Program-made: the position numbers and the translations under genes
Shown: positions 26,626-35,428 of the stretch, piece after piece
How positions within the stretch are numbered: position 1 is the first letter of the stretch
How the letters are laid out: each line of letters begins with the position of its first letter
The notes under the pieces: model-generated
Seen by the model: the letters and a program-made list of their open reading frames with translations, nothing else
Databases searched by the model: none
Told to the model about the DNA's origin: nothing
DNA from: Bacillota bacterium
GTDB lineage: Bacteria > Bacillota > Clostridia > Lachnospirales > Lachnospiraceae
Direction of reading: 5' to 3'
Assembly: GCA_023408815.1 (NCBI GenBank)
Contig: JAEYJO010000038.1
Coordinates: 1 to 64,000, forward strand
Length of the DNA stretch: 64,000 nt

Positions 26626-28294
26626 GTTTGTAGGATACCTTAGAAAGATTTCGATACGCAGACGCCTTTTTTATGCCTTTATGATATTGTGCGTTATCCC
26701 GATTTCCACTGTGATCAGTATCAGTGCAGCTGTGGAATTTCTCTATTATAACGATAACCTTAGAAGCAATTATGATAATTTTGCCTATGAATCCGATATC
26801 CGTGTCAATGACATGTTCGAGCAGATGGAGTTAAAATTCAAATATTTGAAAGAGAACAACGATATTTTAACGGACATATATTTATATGCAACCTCTCCGA
26901 TATACCAGACCGAGGAGGTGAGCAACCGGATTGAGAATACGATAGCGAGTATTGTTTCTAATCAGGAGGAGATAGACTATGCGGCGATCCTTCTTGAGGA
27001 TGGAACGTCATTTTTATATACCAAGACGCTGATTAATGAAAAAGAAATCAGAAACGGATTGGAGGATGATTTAAAGTGGCATTATCTGGACTATGGAAAG
27101 CAGCCTGCCCTGTGCAGAACGGAAATGGTGGAAGTAGATTATACCAGCGGATTGAGGGCAAGGTATGTCGTTCTGATCAATCTGAATGCAGTGGAGAGTG
27201 TGCTTAGTAATGCCGTGGGTTCGGCAAAGCAAAAGATTGCTGTCACGGATACTCAGGGAAGAACCGTTGCCGGTTCCCAGTTCGAGAACCCGGAACTGTT
27301 TTATGAGGTTACAGTGCCGATTTTGGATACGGGACTTAAAATAAAAAATACATTTATTCAAACCAAATATGACTTGCTTGGGCTGATAACTACGATTGTA
27401 ATATTCCTGTTCGTTGTAATTGGTGCAGGCGGTACTTCCTATCTGGTGAATGAAAGCATTAAGATTCCTTTGAACCGGTTACTTGGGCGTATGGAGCAGA
27501 TTAAAGAAGGAGATATATTTATCGAACCTGAGGCAGAAGCAGATATAAATTCTCAGGATGAGAATGAAATTTTAAACAAGGTGTTTACCTCTATGCTTAA
27601 CAAGCTAAACGAAGTGCTGGAGGAAACCTATACTACGAATATAAATGAAACGCAGCTTAGGACCAGAATCAAGGAACTCGAGCTGGTAGCCCTACAGCAG
27701 CGTATCAATCCTCATTTTCTATATAATCTGCTGGACAATGTATTCTGGATTGCACAGATGAAAGACTATGAAGAAATCGGAGAGATGGTATCGGCTCTTG
27801 GTGAGTTCTTCAAAACAAGCGTTTCGGAAAAAGGAGCCTTTGTGTCTATCAGCACGGAGATTGAAAATGTTAAAAGCTATGTATGTCTGCAAAAGATTAT
27901 GCACAAGAATCAGTTCGATGTAATATGGAACATAGATTCCGGGATTGTGCATTATAAAACAGTGAAGCTCATTTTGCAGCCCATTATTGAAAACTGTATT
28001 GCCCATGGATTCGAAGGGATAGAAGGAGGGGGAATCATCCATATTACGGGAAAGAAGGAAGCGGATACGATTATCTTTCAGATAAAGGACAATGGCAGTG
28101 GTATGGAAAAGGATGCTTGTGACAGAATAATGTTAGGGATGAACAGCTCAATTCTTGGAGTAGGGGACAGTATTGGAATGAGAAACGTAAATCAGAGGAT
28201 TAAGATATACTTTGGCGAACCTTATGGTATAAGTATTAAATCGAAAATAAATGAAGGTACTACAGTAAGTCTGTGTATCCCGGTTAAGGAGTAA
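26618..28294 (+). CDS. LytS/YesM-type sensor histidine kinase
   Basis: A 558-residue membrane kinase. TM1 is near 17-40, TM2 near 250-275, followed by a HAMP linker, the QQRINPHFLYNLLD box (H366) and a complete ATPase domain with QPIIENCIAHG and KDNGSGM motifs and IGMRNVNQRI. The gene overlaps the end of the preceding degenerate kinase (start at 26618; ATG at 26594 is an alternative). The intact ATPase here and the defective one upstream suggest a heterodimer in which this subunit supplies the ATP site. The partner regulator starts 3 bp after its stop. Confidence 0.92.
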   Translation: MDKFVGYLRKISIRRRLFYAFMILCVIPISTVISISAAVEFLYYNDNLRSNYDNFAYESDIRVNDMFEQMELKFKYLKENNDILTDIYLYATSPIYQTEEVSNRIENTIASIVSNQEEIDYAAILLEDGTSFLYTKTLINEKEIRNGLEDDLKWHYLDYGKQPALCRTEMVEVDYTSGLRARYVVLINLNAVESVLSNAVGSAKQKIAVTDTQGRTVAGSQFENPELFYEVTVPILDTGLKIKNTFIQTKYDLLGLITTIVIFLFVVIGAGGTSYLVNESIKIPLNRLLGRMEQIKEGDIFIEPEAEADINSQDENEILNKVFTSMLNKLNEVLEETYTTNINETQLRTRIKELELVALQQRINPHFLYNLLDNVFWIAQMKDYEEIGEMVSALGEFFKTSVSEKGAFVSISTEIENVKSYVCLQKIMHKNQFDVIWNIDSGIVHYKTVKLILQPIIENCIAHGFEGIEGGGIIHITGKKEADTIIFQIKDNGSGMEKDACDRIMLGMNSSILGVGDSIGMRNVNQRIKIYFGEPYGISIKSKINEGTTVSLCIPVKE

Positions 28295-28297
28295 GCT

Positions 28298-29965
28298 ATG
28301 TATAGATTGATGGTGGTAGAAGATGAGAATATGATACGAAAAGGTATTGTAAACAGTATTCCGTGGCAATCCCTCGGATTTGTAGTCGTGGCGGAAAGTA
28401 CGAATGGAAAGACTGCTTTGGAACAGCTTGAGAAAATTCAGGTGGATGTATTATTGACAGATATTAAAATGCCGGTTATGGGCGGCATGGAGCTGTCCAA
28501 AATGGCAAGACAGCGCTATCCTGATATTGAAATTATTATCCTAAGCGGGTTTGCGGAATTTGAATATGCCCGTCAGGCAATTAGTTTTAGGACCTTCGAT
28601 TATTTATTGAAGCCCGTTAATAAGAAGAAACTGCTGGATACCTTTACCGCCCTGAAGGAGAATATGGACCGAAAAAGGGAGATCAAGGAAGAAATATATC
28701 ATAGCAATATTTACTTGAATGCAGGATATGAAACCCTCAGGAATGAATTCCTCCAGTCCATGTTAGATGGGGATATCAGCCTCTTTAATGATTTCGAGGA
28801 GAAGACAGCCTCTTTGGAGATGGATTTCAGCGGCCATTATTTTGCGGCGGCAACGATCAAATTCGATAGAAAGAGTATCTTCGGAGAGCTGGAATCCACA
28901 TGGGGCACCGATAAACGCTTGCTTACCTTTGCCTATCGGAATATCATAAACGAAGAATTGTGCAACATTGATGATGTTTATTATATTGTAGAGGATTATG
29001 ATACGATCAATTTTGTATTCTGCTTTCCGACAAAGGAGAAACAGGATGCTCTGATGATTCCCTGTCTGGAAAGTATCAGTGAAAGTATCCATAGCTGCCT
29101 GTTTAAGAATGTGACAGTGCCCTATACCATAGGAATTGGTTTGAGTTATCCTTCTATCCATTATATAGCAAAATCTTTCATTCAGGCAAAAAAATCAATT
29201 CAGAATAACTTTTATCTTGGGGAACATAGAGTCCAGGTCTATCAGGATAATAATGAATCCAAGTACGAACAGAATTTTATCCGTTTCTATCCGGAAGAGA
29301 TGGAGCATGTAGCTGTCGCTATCAGCAACGGAAACCATGAGGATACAAAAAAATATCTCATGGCCATGTTCCGAGAGCTCGCTGAGCAGAATTTACTGCC
29401 TGAGATTGTGAAAAATTATTGTATCGCCCTTAAACTAATGGTTCAGTCCAAAATTACAAATAGCAATGGGATAATGGAGGAAATCATCGGAGATGAATTT
29501 AATGAATTTGTAAAAGAGGCATTAACGGTCAAGGAACTGGCAGCTTATATTATCTATGTCATGGTGACGCTTGCAAAAGCAATAGATGAAACCATTGCCC
29601 CGATGGAAATTAAAGAGCAGCAAATGATCATCGATAAGGCAAAAGCATATATTGCGACATATCTGAGCGAAAAGATCACGCTTAGAATGATCAGTGAGCA
29701 CGTCTACTTGTCGGAAACTTATTTCAGTTTTTTGTTTAAGAAGGTCACCGGAATTACTTATATTGACTATATTCAGAAGCTTCGTATGCAGGAGGCCAAG
29801 AAATTACTGGTAAATACGAATTATAAAGTTTATAAGATAGCGGAAATGATAGGATATAGCGATTACAAGTACTTTTCCGTACAATTTAAGAAGTATGTGG
29901 CGCTTACACCGAAGGAATACAGGAATCGGGGAAGGCGGGAAGCGGAGCAGCTGCAGGAGGTATAA
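28298..29965 (+). CDS. YesN-type response regulator (receiver plus AraC)
   Basis: A 555-residue regulator. The N-terminal receiver has phosphoacceptor D55 (LLTDIKMP), the acidic pocket VVEDE and a conserved Lys in LLKPVNK. A long middle domain of about 300 residues is followed by a C-terminal AraC DNA-binding domain (about 445-545, with ITLRMISEHVYLSETYFS and the KYFSVQFKKY motif). Encoded 3 bp after the intact kinase, it is its cognate regulator. The natural target is the sugar uptake operon at 16306-23590 and perhaps its own operon; no binding site could be read. Confidence 0.92.
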   Translation: MYRLMVVEDENMIRKGIVNSIPWQSLGFVVVAESTNGKTALEQLEKIQVDVLLTDIKMPVMGGMELSKMARQRYPDIEIIILSGFAEFEYARQAISFRTFDYLLKPVNKKKLLDTFTALKENMDRKREIKEEIYHSNIYLNAGYETLRNEFLQSMLDGDISLFNDFEEKTASLEMDFSGHYFAAATIKFDRKSIFGELESTWGTDKRLLTFAYRNIINEELCNIDDVYYIVEDYDTINFVFCFPTKEKQDALMIPCLESISESIHSCLFKNVTVPYTIGIGLSYPSIHYIAKSFIQAKKSIQNNFYLGEHRVQVYQDNNESKYEQNFIRFYPEEMEHVAVAISNGNHEDTKKYLMAMFRELAEQNLLPEIVKNYCIALKLMVQSKITNSNGIMEEIIGDEFNEFVKEALTVKELAAYIIYVMVTLAKAIDETIAPMEIKEQQMIIDKAKAYIATYLSEKITLRMISEHVYLSETYFSFLFKKVTGITYIDYIQKLRMQEAKKLLVNTNYKVYKIAEMIGYSDYKYFSVQFKKYVALTPKEYRNRGRREAEQLQEV

Positions 29966-30089
29966 GGCTCAAAGACATTAAGAATGTAGTATATTTTTGG
30001 GAAAATCAGTATGAATCTTGAATATTATTGAAGATAATTATGATTTATACTGCTATCAATATGTATTATTGTAAATGGGGGTAATACGA

Positions 30090-32162
30090 ATGAAAAAATT
30101 CCTGAAAAGAATGAGTTTACTGCAAAAATTGATTAGTGTCATATTAACAGTGGTTTTTGTTCCAATCCTGATTATTGGAATTATGGCTACAGGAATATCG
30201 AAAGCAGCTCTGGAGGAGCAGTCCAAGAAATCAAAGGAGGCCCTTGCTTCGCAGACAGCCGATATGATCGACCAAGAGATGGATCGGATTAATCAGATGT
30301 TTCTGCAGGTTTCTTTAAGTACTGCATTCCAGGACGTTGTCAATAATCTGGAACCGCAGAAGGGACTTAGCGATAAAGAAAAAGCAGAGTGGAGTATGGA
30401 AAGAAAGAAGCTCTTGCAAGTGCTCGACAAAGAGATTCAAAGTATTACGATTACAAATAAGTTTATTAACAGTTTGTCATTAATGTATGTTACCGGAGAT
30501 GTAATAGGTCCGGTCGCCACATTGCCCGAAGGTATCACAGATGTCCGTGAAACCACTGTTTACCGGAAGCTGATTGACAGTACGGATATGATATGGTTAA
30601 ATGCCGACGAGGTGGATACCTATGTGAATGATGGATATCTCACTGTCGGAAAGGCGGTTAAAAGCTTCTACTACTCGAATACGGAGTCGGTCGGAGCGGT
30701 TAAGATCGAATTAAGTTATGATGCATTTATGTCTATGCTATCTAAGATAAAAGTCGGTGAGAATGACAGCTCTTATCTGATTGCTTCTAATGGCAGCAGG
30801 ATTTCTGCTCTTCCATACAGCGAGATGGTAAAAGGAGAGGAAGAACTTGTTTTTACAGAAGTGGAAGAAAGAGCGAAGCTGGTTGATGCCGATACCTTTA
30901 CCATGGAGGTAAATGGCGTCAGCACGATTGTTACCTATAATAAATGCGATAAATCAGGCTTTATTTACATAATCGTGATTCCGGAGGCCGAAGTGCTTCA
31001 GGGGTCCAATGAAATTAAGAACCTAATCGTGCTGGTGGGGGTTGTTTTTTCGGCATTAGCCGTATTTGGGGGATTGTTCTTTGCGCTTAATATGACAAAG
31101 GCATTGAAGGGTGTGGAAAAAACAATGTCTCTTTCGGCGGAAGGCGACTTGACCGTCACAGCCAAGACAAAGCGTACCGACGAGATCGGAAAGGTAGCAA
31201 GCTCTTTTAACGCTATGGTAAAAAGTCTCCGGACGCTTATATCACAAAGCAATGAACTGTCGGAGGAAGTGAGCAAGACAGCAGAAGCTTTATCAAAGAT
31301 ATCCGCGGCAACAACGCGTACTGCGTCCGAAATATCCAGTGCAATTGATGATGTTGCCATGGGTGCGGGAATGCAGAGCGAGGAGATTGACAATAGTGTG
31401 CAGGTTTTCGCCAGCTTAGCGGATGGAATCGGCCAGGCGGTAAACCGTACGAATGCCATGGAATCCGCGGCCAGAAATGTTAAGAACTATACGGTAGAAG
31501 GAATTCTTGCAGCACAGGTACTCGATGGGAAGGCGCTAGAGGTTATCGCTATCACGGAAGGCGTTGCCGAACAGATATCAGGACTTGCAAAAAGTATAAC
31601 AGTTATTAATGAGTTCACGGAGATTCTTAATACAACTTCAGAACAGACCGAGTTATTATCCTTAAATGCTTCCATTGAGGCGGCAAGAGCAGGTGAACAT
31701 GGAAGAGGATTTACGGTTGTTGCCGAAGAAATCAGAAAGCTTGCAGAGCAGTCCGGGAGGCAGACAGAGAAGATTGAGAGCTTAACCAAGGAAATCCTGT
31801 CAAAAACAAAGGCTTCCACGGAATTTATCATGAAAGCAAACACGGTAATAAAAGAGCAGGCAGAATCGTCCAAGGCTTCGGCAGAGTATTTCGATAAAAT
31901 TGATATGGCAATGAATGAATTGCTGCAAGATATGAAAAAGATTATGGAGGTAATTCATAAGATAGATCAGGACAAGGGCAGCGTTCTTGGCAGCATTAAT
32001 CATATTGCGGAGGCTTCCGAAGCAGCGGCGGCAGCATCGGAAGAAGTATCCGCATCTACGCAGGAACAGCTGAATACCCTGGAAGAGCTTGCTACTATGG
32101 CAGTTATGCTGAAAAACTGCTCCAAAAACCTGGAGGAGAACCTGAAACGTTTTATAGTATAA
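30090..32162 (+). CDS. Methyl-accepting chemotaxis protein
   Basis: About 690 residues, start 30090 behind GGGGG. TM1 is at about 10-33, followed by an extracellular Cache-like sensor of about 275 residues, TM2 near 311-335, a HAMP domain, and a cytoplasmic signalling coiled coil whose tip reads SLNASIEAARAGEHGRGFTV. There is no C-terminal CheR-tethering pentapeptide. It lies 124 bp after the regulator gene, so it may have its own promoter but is probably part of the same sensing locus. The upstream binding protein is a plausible ligand carrier, linking attraction to the sugar with induction of its uptake. Confidence 0.9.
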   Translation: MKKFLKRMSLLQKLISVILTVVFVPILIIGIMATGISKAALEEQSKKSKEALASQTADMIDQEMDRINQMFLQVSLSTAFQDVVNNLEPQKGLSDKEKAEWSMERKKLLQVLDKEIQSITITNKFINSLSLMYVTGDVIGPVATLPEGITDVRETTVYRKLIDSTDMIWLNADEVDTYVNDGYLTVGKAVKSFYYSNTESVGAVKIELSYDAFMSMLSKIKVGENDSSYLIASNGSRISALPYSEMVKGEEELVFTEVEERAKLVDADTFTMEVNGVSTIVTYNKCDKSGFIYIIVIPEAEVLQGSNEIKNLIVLVGVVFSALAVFGGLFFALNMTKALKGVEKTMSLSAEGDLTVTAKTKRTDEIGKVASSFNAMVKSLRTLISQSNELSEEVSKTAEALSKISAATTRTASEISSAIDDVAMGAGMQSEEIDNSVQVFASLADGIGQAVNRTNAMESAARNVKNYTVEGILAAQVLDGKALEVIAITEGVAEQISGLAKSITVINEFTEILNTTSEQTELLSLNASIEAARAGEHGRGFTVVAEEIRKLAEQSGRQTEKIESLTKEILSKTKASTEFIMKANTVIKEQAESSKASAEYFDKIDMAMNELLQDMKKIMEVIHKIDQDKGSVLGSINHIAEASEAAAAASEEVSASTQEQLNTLEELATMAVMLKNCSKNLEENLKRFIV

Positions 32163-32173
32163 GCTAATGGCAA

Positions 32174-32818
32174 CTATATTACGGTTTGAACGCTCTCATA
32201 TCCGGGCGCATAGGCAAACTCGATTTTTTCAACGCCCTCTCCGGTGCACACTTCCAATATTTCATCGTCGCACAACTCCTGCATGAGAGGAAAAAGATCT
32301 TCCCTGGTACCAAAAGCAACACGGCTGATTTTGGTAATGCCGTTGGAATGTATGAAATTCTTTGGTTTTGGGTCTATGTTGAAGTAGGTCATAAAAAACG
32401 GGATTTGGAGATCATCCGGGTATCCAACCTTAAATCGCAGTCTGCGGCCTTTTGTATCGTTGCGTTGAGAATTTATCTGAAAGCAATCATACCCATGTTT
32501 TTGAAGGATTATATGCTCGGTCTCCAGATCGGTTCCGTAATTCTCCAAAGCAAGAGCACAAGGCCCCACAGGATGGACATCCAAGGAATCCAGCCGGTCA
32601 ATCAGCTTGTTTTTTCCCAGGAGACGCAATATCTTCTTGACAACGGGCGGCATTCCTGTGCTGCCCAAAAGCTCCAGATAAGGTCCTTCTGAAAAATAAA
32701 TCAGAGCATTATATGGATTTTTCTTCTTGCCATATTCGACGGTAAACCCTTTCGCACGAAATGTCTCCACGCCCTTGTGCAAATCCTGTACCTTATAGAT
32801 TATGTGACTTACCTTCAT
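32174..32818 (-). CDS. VOC-family (glyoxalase-like) protein
   Basis: A 214-residue protein with the paired beta-alpha-beta fold of glyoxalase/dioxygenase (VOC) proteins. The N-terminal motif KVSHIIYKVQDLHKGVE and YLELLG match the first module, and ITKISRVAFGT starts the second. It resembles the Glyoxalase-like (Glyoxalase_3) group; the reaction cannot be named. It is divergent from the methyltransferase gene, with a shared operator pair in between. The 3' ends of this gene and the MCP gene are only 11 bp apart and convergent. Confidence 0.8.
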   Translation of the reverse strand: MKVSHIIYKVQDLHKGVETFRAKGFTVEYGKKKNPYNALIYFSEGPYLELLGSTGMPPVVKKILRLLGKNKLIDRLDSLDVHPVGPCALALENYGTDLETEHIILQKHGYDCFQINSQRNDTKGRRLRFKVGYPDDLQIPFFMTYFNIDPKPKNFIHSNGITKISRVAFGTREDLFPLMQELCDDEILEVCTGEGVEKIEFAYAPGYESVQTVI

Positions 32819-32857
32819 GTTTATTTACTCCCTCTTTCAATGTCTTGATACGATAGG

Positions 32858-32873
32858 GTTAGTTATAACTAAC
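32858..32873. promoter_or_regulatory. Perfect 16-bp operator palindrome (copy 1)
   Basis: GTTAGTTATAACTAAC is a perfect dyad, of the form GTTAGT-N4-ACTAAC. It lies 40 bp upstream of the VOC gene start on its coding strand. The same dyad recurs at 32962-32977 in the same intergenic region. The nearest regulator gene is the OhrR/MarR gene at 33663. Confidence 0.7.
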
Positions 32874-32959
32874 ATTATTGTATCATAAATAATACCATAG
32901 GTCAAACATAAGAAATAAAAGGATATATGACTTTACATACAGAATCAATGGTAGTAAGA

Positions 32960-32979
32960 TAGTTAGTGAAAACTAACTA
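32960..32979. promoter_or_regulatory. Operator palindrome (copy 2)
   Basis: TAGTTAGT-GAAA-ACTAACTA has 8-bp arms and a 4-nt spacer, and contains the same GTTAGT-N4-ACTAAC core as copy 1. It sits immediately before the ribosome site of the methyltransferase (AGGAGG near 32983), a position suited to repression by blocking transcription. Confidence 0.7.
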
Positions 32980-32997
32980 ATAGGAGGAGGTTTATTT

Positions 32998-33624
32998 ATG
33001 TTTAATAAGTTTTTTCAAAATACAAGAAAGCCGCAGGGATTTCTTGGTAAGTTAATGCTAAGAGGTATGAACACAGGCCACACAAATTTGGCAGCATGGG
33101 GATTTTCACACCTGACTTTACGGGCCGGTTCGCATATATTGGATATCGGCTGCGGCGGAGGAGCCAATATAGCAAAAATGCTAAAGGATGTTCCGGAAAG
33201 TGTGGTAGACGGTTTGGATTATTCGGAAGAAAGCGTTGCCTTCAGCAGAAAAACGAATGCTGCACAGCTCGGAAAAAGATGTACGATCCATCGAGGAGAT
33301 GTTTCCCGCCTGCCGTACACTGACCATTCCCTGGATTATGTTACCGCTTTTGAAACCATCTATTTTTGGCCGGATTTGGAAGCTGCCTTCAAGGAAATCA
33401 AGCGCGTTTTGAAACCGAACGGGGTGTTTTTCGTCTGCTGTGAATCCGATGATTCCGATGACACCACATGGACCGACCGTATAAAAGGCATGACCGTATA
33501 TCGCGGAGAAGACCTGAAGGAACGCCTTATGAATATGGGATATCAAAAAGTAGAGCAGCACAGAAATGAAAAGGGTTGGATATGCGTCATATCAATCCCC
33601 GCTTTTCCGGTATCCTCCCGATAG
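32998..33624 (+). CDS. Class I SAM-dependent methyltransferase
   Basis: A 208-residue soluble methyltransferase. SAM-binding motif I is HILDIGCGGGANIAKML, followed by the acidic motif (VVDGLDYSEES), motif GDVSRLPY, and FETIYFWPDLEAAFKEIKRVL, as in UbiE/COQ5-like enzymes. TAGGAGGAGG precedes the start. The substrate is unknown. Two operator dyads shared with the divergent VOC gene imply joint control. A bidirectional terminator separates it from the convergent ohrR. Confidence 0.88.
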   Translation: MFNKFFQNTRKPQGFLGKLMLRGMNTGHTNLAAWGFSHLTLRAGSHILDIGCGGGANIAKMLKDVPESVVDGLDYSEESVAFSRKTNAAQLGKRCTIHRGDVSRLPYTDHSLDYVTAFETIYFWPDLEAAFKEIKRVLKPNGVFFVCCESDDSDDTTWTDRIKGMTVYRGEDLKERLMNMGYQKVEQHRNEKGWICVISIPAFPVSSR

Positions 33625-33628
33625 CTTA

Positions 33629-33664
33629 AAAGCACCGATTCTAAAAAGAATCAGTGCTTTTTTT
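33629..33664. terminator. Bidirectional terminator, methyltransferase/ohrR
   Basis: The stem AAAGCAC-C-GATTCT pairs with AGAATC-A-GTGCTTT around a 4-nt loop. T-rich flanks lie on the plus side and A-rich flanks mirror them for the minus strand. It lies between convergent genes and can serve both. Confidence 0.88.
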
Positions 33665-34100
33665 ATTGAACAAGCTCTCCTAATATTTTATATAAAGTTT
33701 TATAGAGCAAGTTAGCTTCTTCCGATTCCAATTTTATACAGGCACCAATAAATTTCGGTATTTGAACCGCTTTTTCCTTTAACGCATAGCCAGCCTCGGT
33801 CAAGGTGACATTTAATACCCTTTCATCTTCCTTTGCCCTGCTCCGCTCTATCCATCCCTTCTGTTCCAATTTTTTTAAGACCGGTGTCAGAGTTCCAGAA
33901 TCAAGATACAAGTATCCGCCCAGTTCTTTTACGTTCATCTGCCTATGTTCCCATAGAACCATCATGGTAATATACTGCGTATAGGTTAAGTCAAGCTCAT
34001 CCAGATAGGGTTTGTATTTCTTCACGATTTCCTTGGAGCAGGCATATAATGGAAAACACAACTGGTTCTCCAGCTTTAAGACATCATATTGATCGGCCAT
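33663..34100 (-). CDS. ohrR: OhrR-type peroxide-sensing MarR repressor
   Basis: A 145-residue MarR-family repressor, start 34100 behind GGGGGGAA. The N-terminus KLENQLCFPLYACSKE aligns with Bacillus subtilis OhrR, so the redox-active Cys15 and the two Tyr that contact it (Y29, Y40) sit at identical positions. The DNA-binding segment LYLDSGTLTPVLKKLEQ is also conserved. An extra Cys21 is present. OhrR releases DNA when Cys15 is oxidised by organic peroxides. It is the last gene of a flavodoxin-thioredoxin reductase-thioredoxin operon; no ohr gene is in the window. A fitting operator overlaps the operon promoter. Confidence 0.85.
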   Translation of the reverse strand: MADQYDVLKLENQLCFPLYACSKEIVKKYKPYLDELDLTYTQYITMMVLWEHRQMNVKELGGYLYLDSGTLTPVLKKLEQKGWIERSRAKEDERVLNVTLTEAGYALKEKAVQIPKFIGACIKLESEEANLLYKTLYKILGELVQ

Positions 34101-34173
34101 AAGTTCCCCCCGTTTGTGTGAATTTATAACATTTAATTTATTATCTTTATTTGTTTTTGGCAAAGCCTTTTGG

Positions 34174-34485
34174 TTAAAGATGAGCATTGATAAACTGCAG
34201 AAGATTTGCTCTGGGCTGAAATCCAACCTGCATATCTACTTTCTCGCCGTCTTTGAAAAGGACAAGCGATGGTATATTCTGGATGGCGAACTGGCTTGCG
34301 AGGCCCGGATTCTCATCTATGTCTACATTAAAGAATGACACCTTACCGCTAAGTTCCTTTGATACATCGTCCAGAATCGGAGCAAGCATTTTGCATGGTC
34401 CGCACCATTGTGCCGAAAAATCGATGAGTGCCAATTTGCTTTCTTTCACTTTGTTAAATTCTTTCTCTGATATTTTCTTAACCAT
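34174..34485 (-). CDS. trxA: Thioredoxin
   Basis: A 103-residue classic thioredoxin with the active site WCGPC (C28 and C31), the buried Asp region LIDFSAQW and the cis-Pro loop NIPSLVLF. GGAGG lies 7-8 bp before the start. Encoded 17 bp after the thioredoxin reductase-like gene, which should reduce it. It supplies electrons for disulfide and peroxide repair in the cytoplasm. Confidence 0.95.
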   Translation of the reverse strand: MVKKISEKEFNKVKESKLALIDFSAQWCGPCKMLAPILDDVSKELSGKVSFFNVDIDENPGLASQFAIQNIPSLVLFKDGEKVDMQVGFQPRANLLQFINAHL

Positions 34486-34502
34486 ATTTTTCCTCCATTT
34501 CC

Positions 34503-35378
34503 TTACGCACTTTTTTGTTCTCTTCTCTTTTGGTCCAGATAGGATGCAGCTGACAATGCGGCAATGTTCCCTTCTCCGGCCGATTTAATGTATTGGTATG
34601 GCTTACCCACAATATCGCCGCATGCGAAGCAGCCCGGTATGCTGGTTGCCATCTGCTGGTTCACCATTACATGGTTATCCTCGGTCTGAAGGCCCGGAAC
34701 GAGCTGGCTGGGGGAGACGCTCTCCCGTAGGATAAAAACGCCGTCCACCTCGTAGCCGTTTTCCTTCGTCTGCAATGTCTCGACCTGTTTTGTACCGCAT
34801 ATCTTCATGGGAAGCTCACGGATTACTTCGATTTCATCGGAGACGGAAACATCCTCTTTATACATGGGGAAGTAATAGACCTTTTTGGCGACCTCAGCCA
34901 TGAATTCAGCCTCGGTTTCTTCCTTCTTGCTAAATCCGATGATCGCTACTGTTTTATTTTTATATAGCGGAGCATCGCAGGTGGCGCAGTAACTTACCCC
35001 CTTCCCTAACAGTTCGCTTTCGCCGGGATAAGGTTTCCCAAGGACCACGCCCGTCGCCAGAATAACGGAGCTGGCTTCATACATTTGATTTGCGGACTGG
35101 AGGGCGAAGTAGCTGCCCATGGCATAAACTGCATTAACTTTCTCTTCGGTGATTTCAATCTTCATTGCTTCGAGATGGCTTTGGAAGATTTTTCCCATGT
35201 CGTCTCCGCTGACGGAGGGCAGACCGAGATAATTCTGGATGGTATGCGCTTTCTGCACCTTGGTACTTAAGTCCTTGCTTCCAATCAGCAAAATCTTTTT
35301 GTTGCGGATTTTTGCCGTAATGGCGGCGGACAATCCTGCCGGTCCGGTACCTATGATTGCAATGTCATATCGTTCCAT
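34503..35378 (-). CDS. Atypical thioredoxin reductase, possibly ferredoxin/flavodoxin-linked
   Basis: A 291-residue flavoenzyme, start 35378 behind GAGGA. The FAD turn GTGPAGLSAAI and the redox pair CATC (C131, C134) are intact, as is the second FAD motif FACGDI. The NADPH-binding motifs are lost: the expected GGGxSA reads IIGFSKKEE (about 146-154), and the HRRxxxRA helix is replaced by FPMYKED. This is the pattern of clostridial pyridine-nucleotide-independent reductases (FFTR family), which take electrons from ferredoxin. A flavodoxin gene 50 bp upstream offers a possible electron donor. The donor assignment is inference. Confidence 0.85.
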   Translation of the reverse strand: MERYDIAIIGTGPAGLSAAITAKIRNKKILLIGSKDLSTKVQKAHTIQNYLGLPSVSGDDMGKIFQSHLEAMKIEITEEKVNAVYAMGSYFALQSANQMYEASSVILATGVVLGKPYPGESELLGKGVSYCATCDAPLYKNKTVAIIGFSKKEETEAEFMAEVAKKVYYFPMYKEDVSVSDEIEVIRELPMKICGTKQVETLQTKENGYEVDGVFILRESVSPSQLVPGLQTEDNHVMVNQQMATSIPGCFACGDIVGKPYQYIKSAGEGNIAALSAASYLDQKRREQKSA

Positions 35379-35428
35379 GTCGTTTTTCCTCATCCTCTTA
35401 TTTTCCATTTGTAATCGTGCATATCTAT

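Noticed and set aside
30998..31459. 153-codon minus-strand frame opposite the MCP
   Set aside because: Ser/Ala-rich antisense of the HAMP and signalling region. Coiled-coil genes often leave such open antisense frames.
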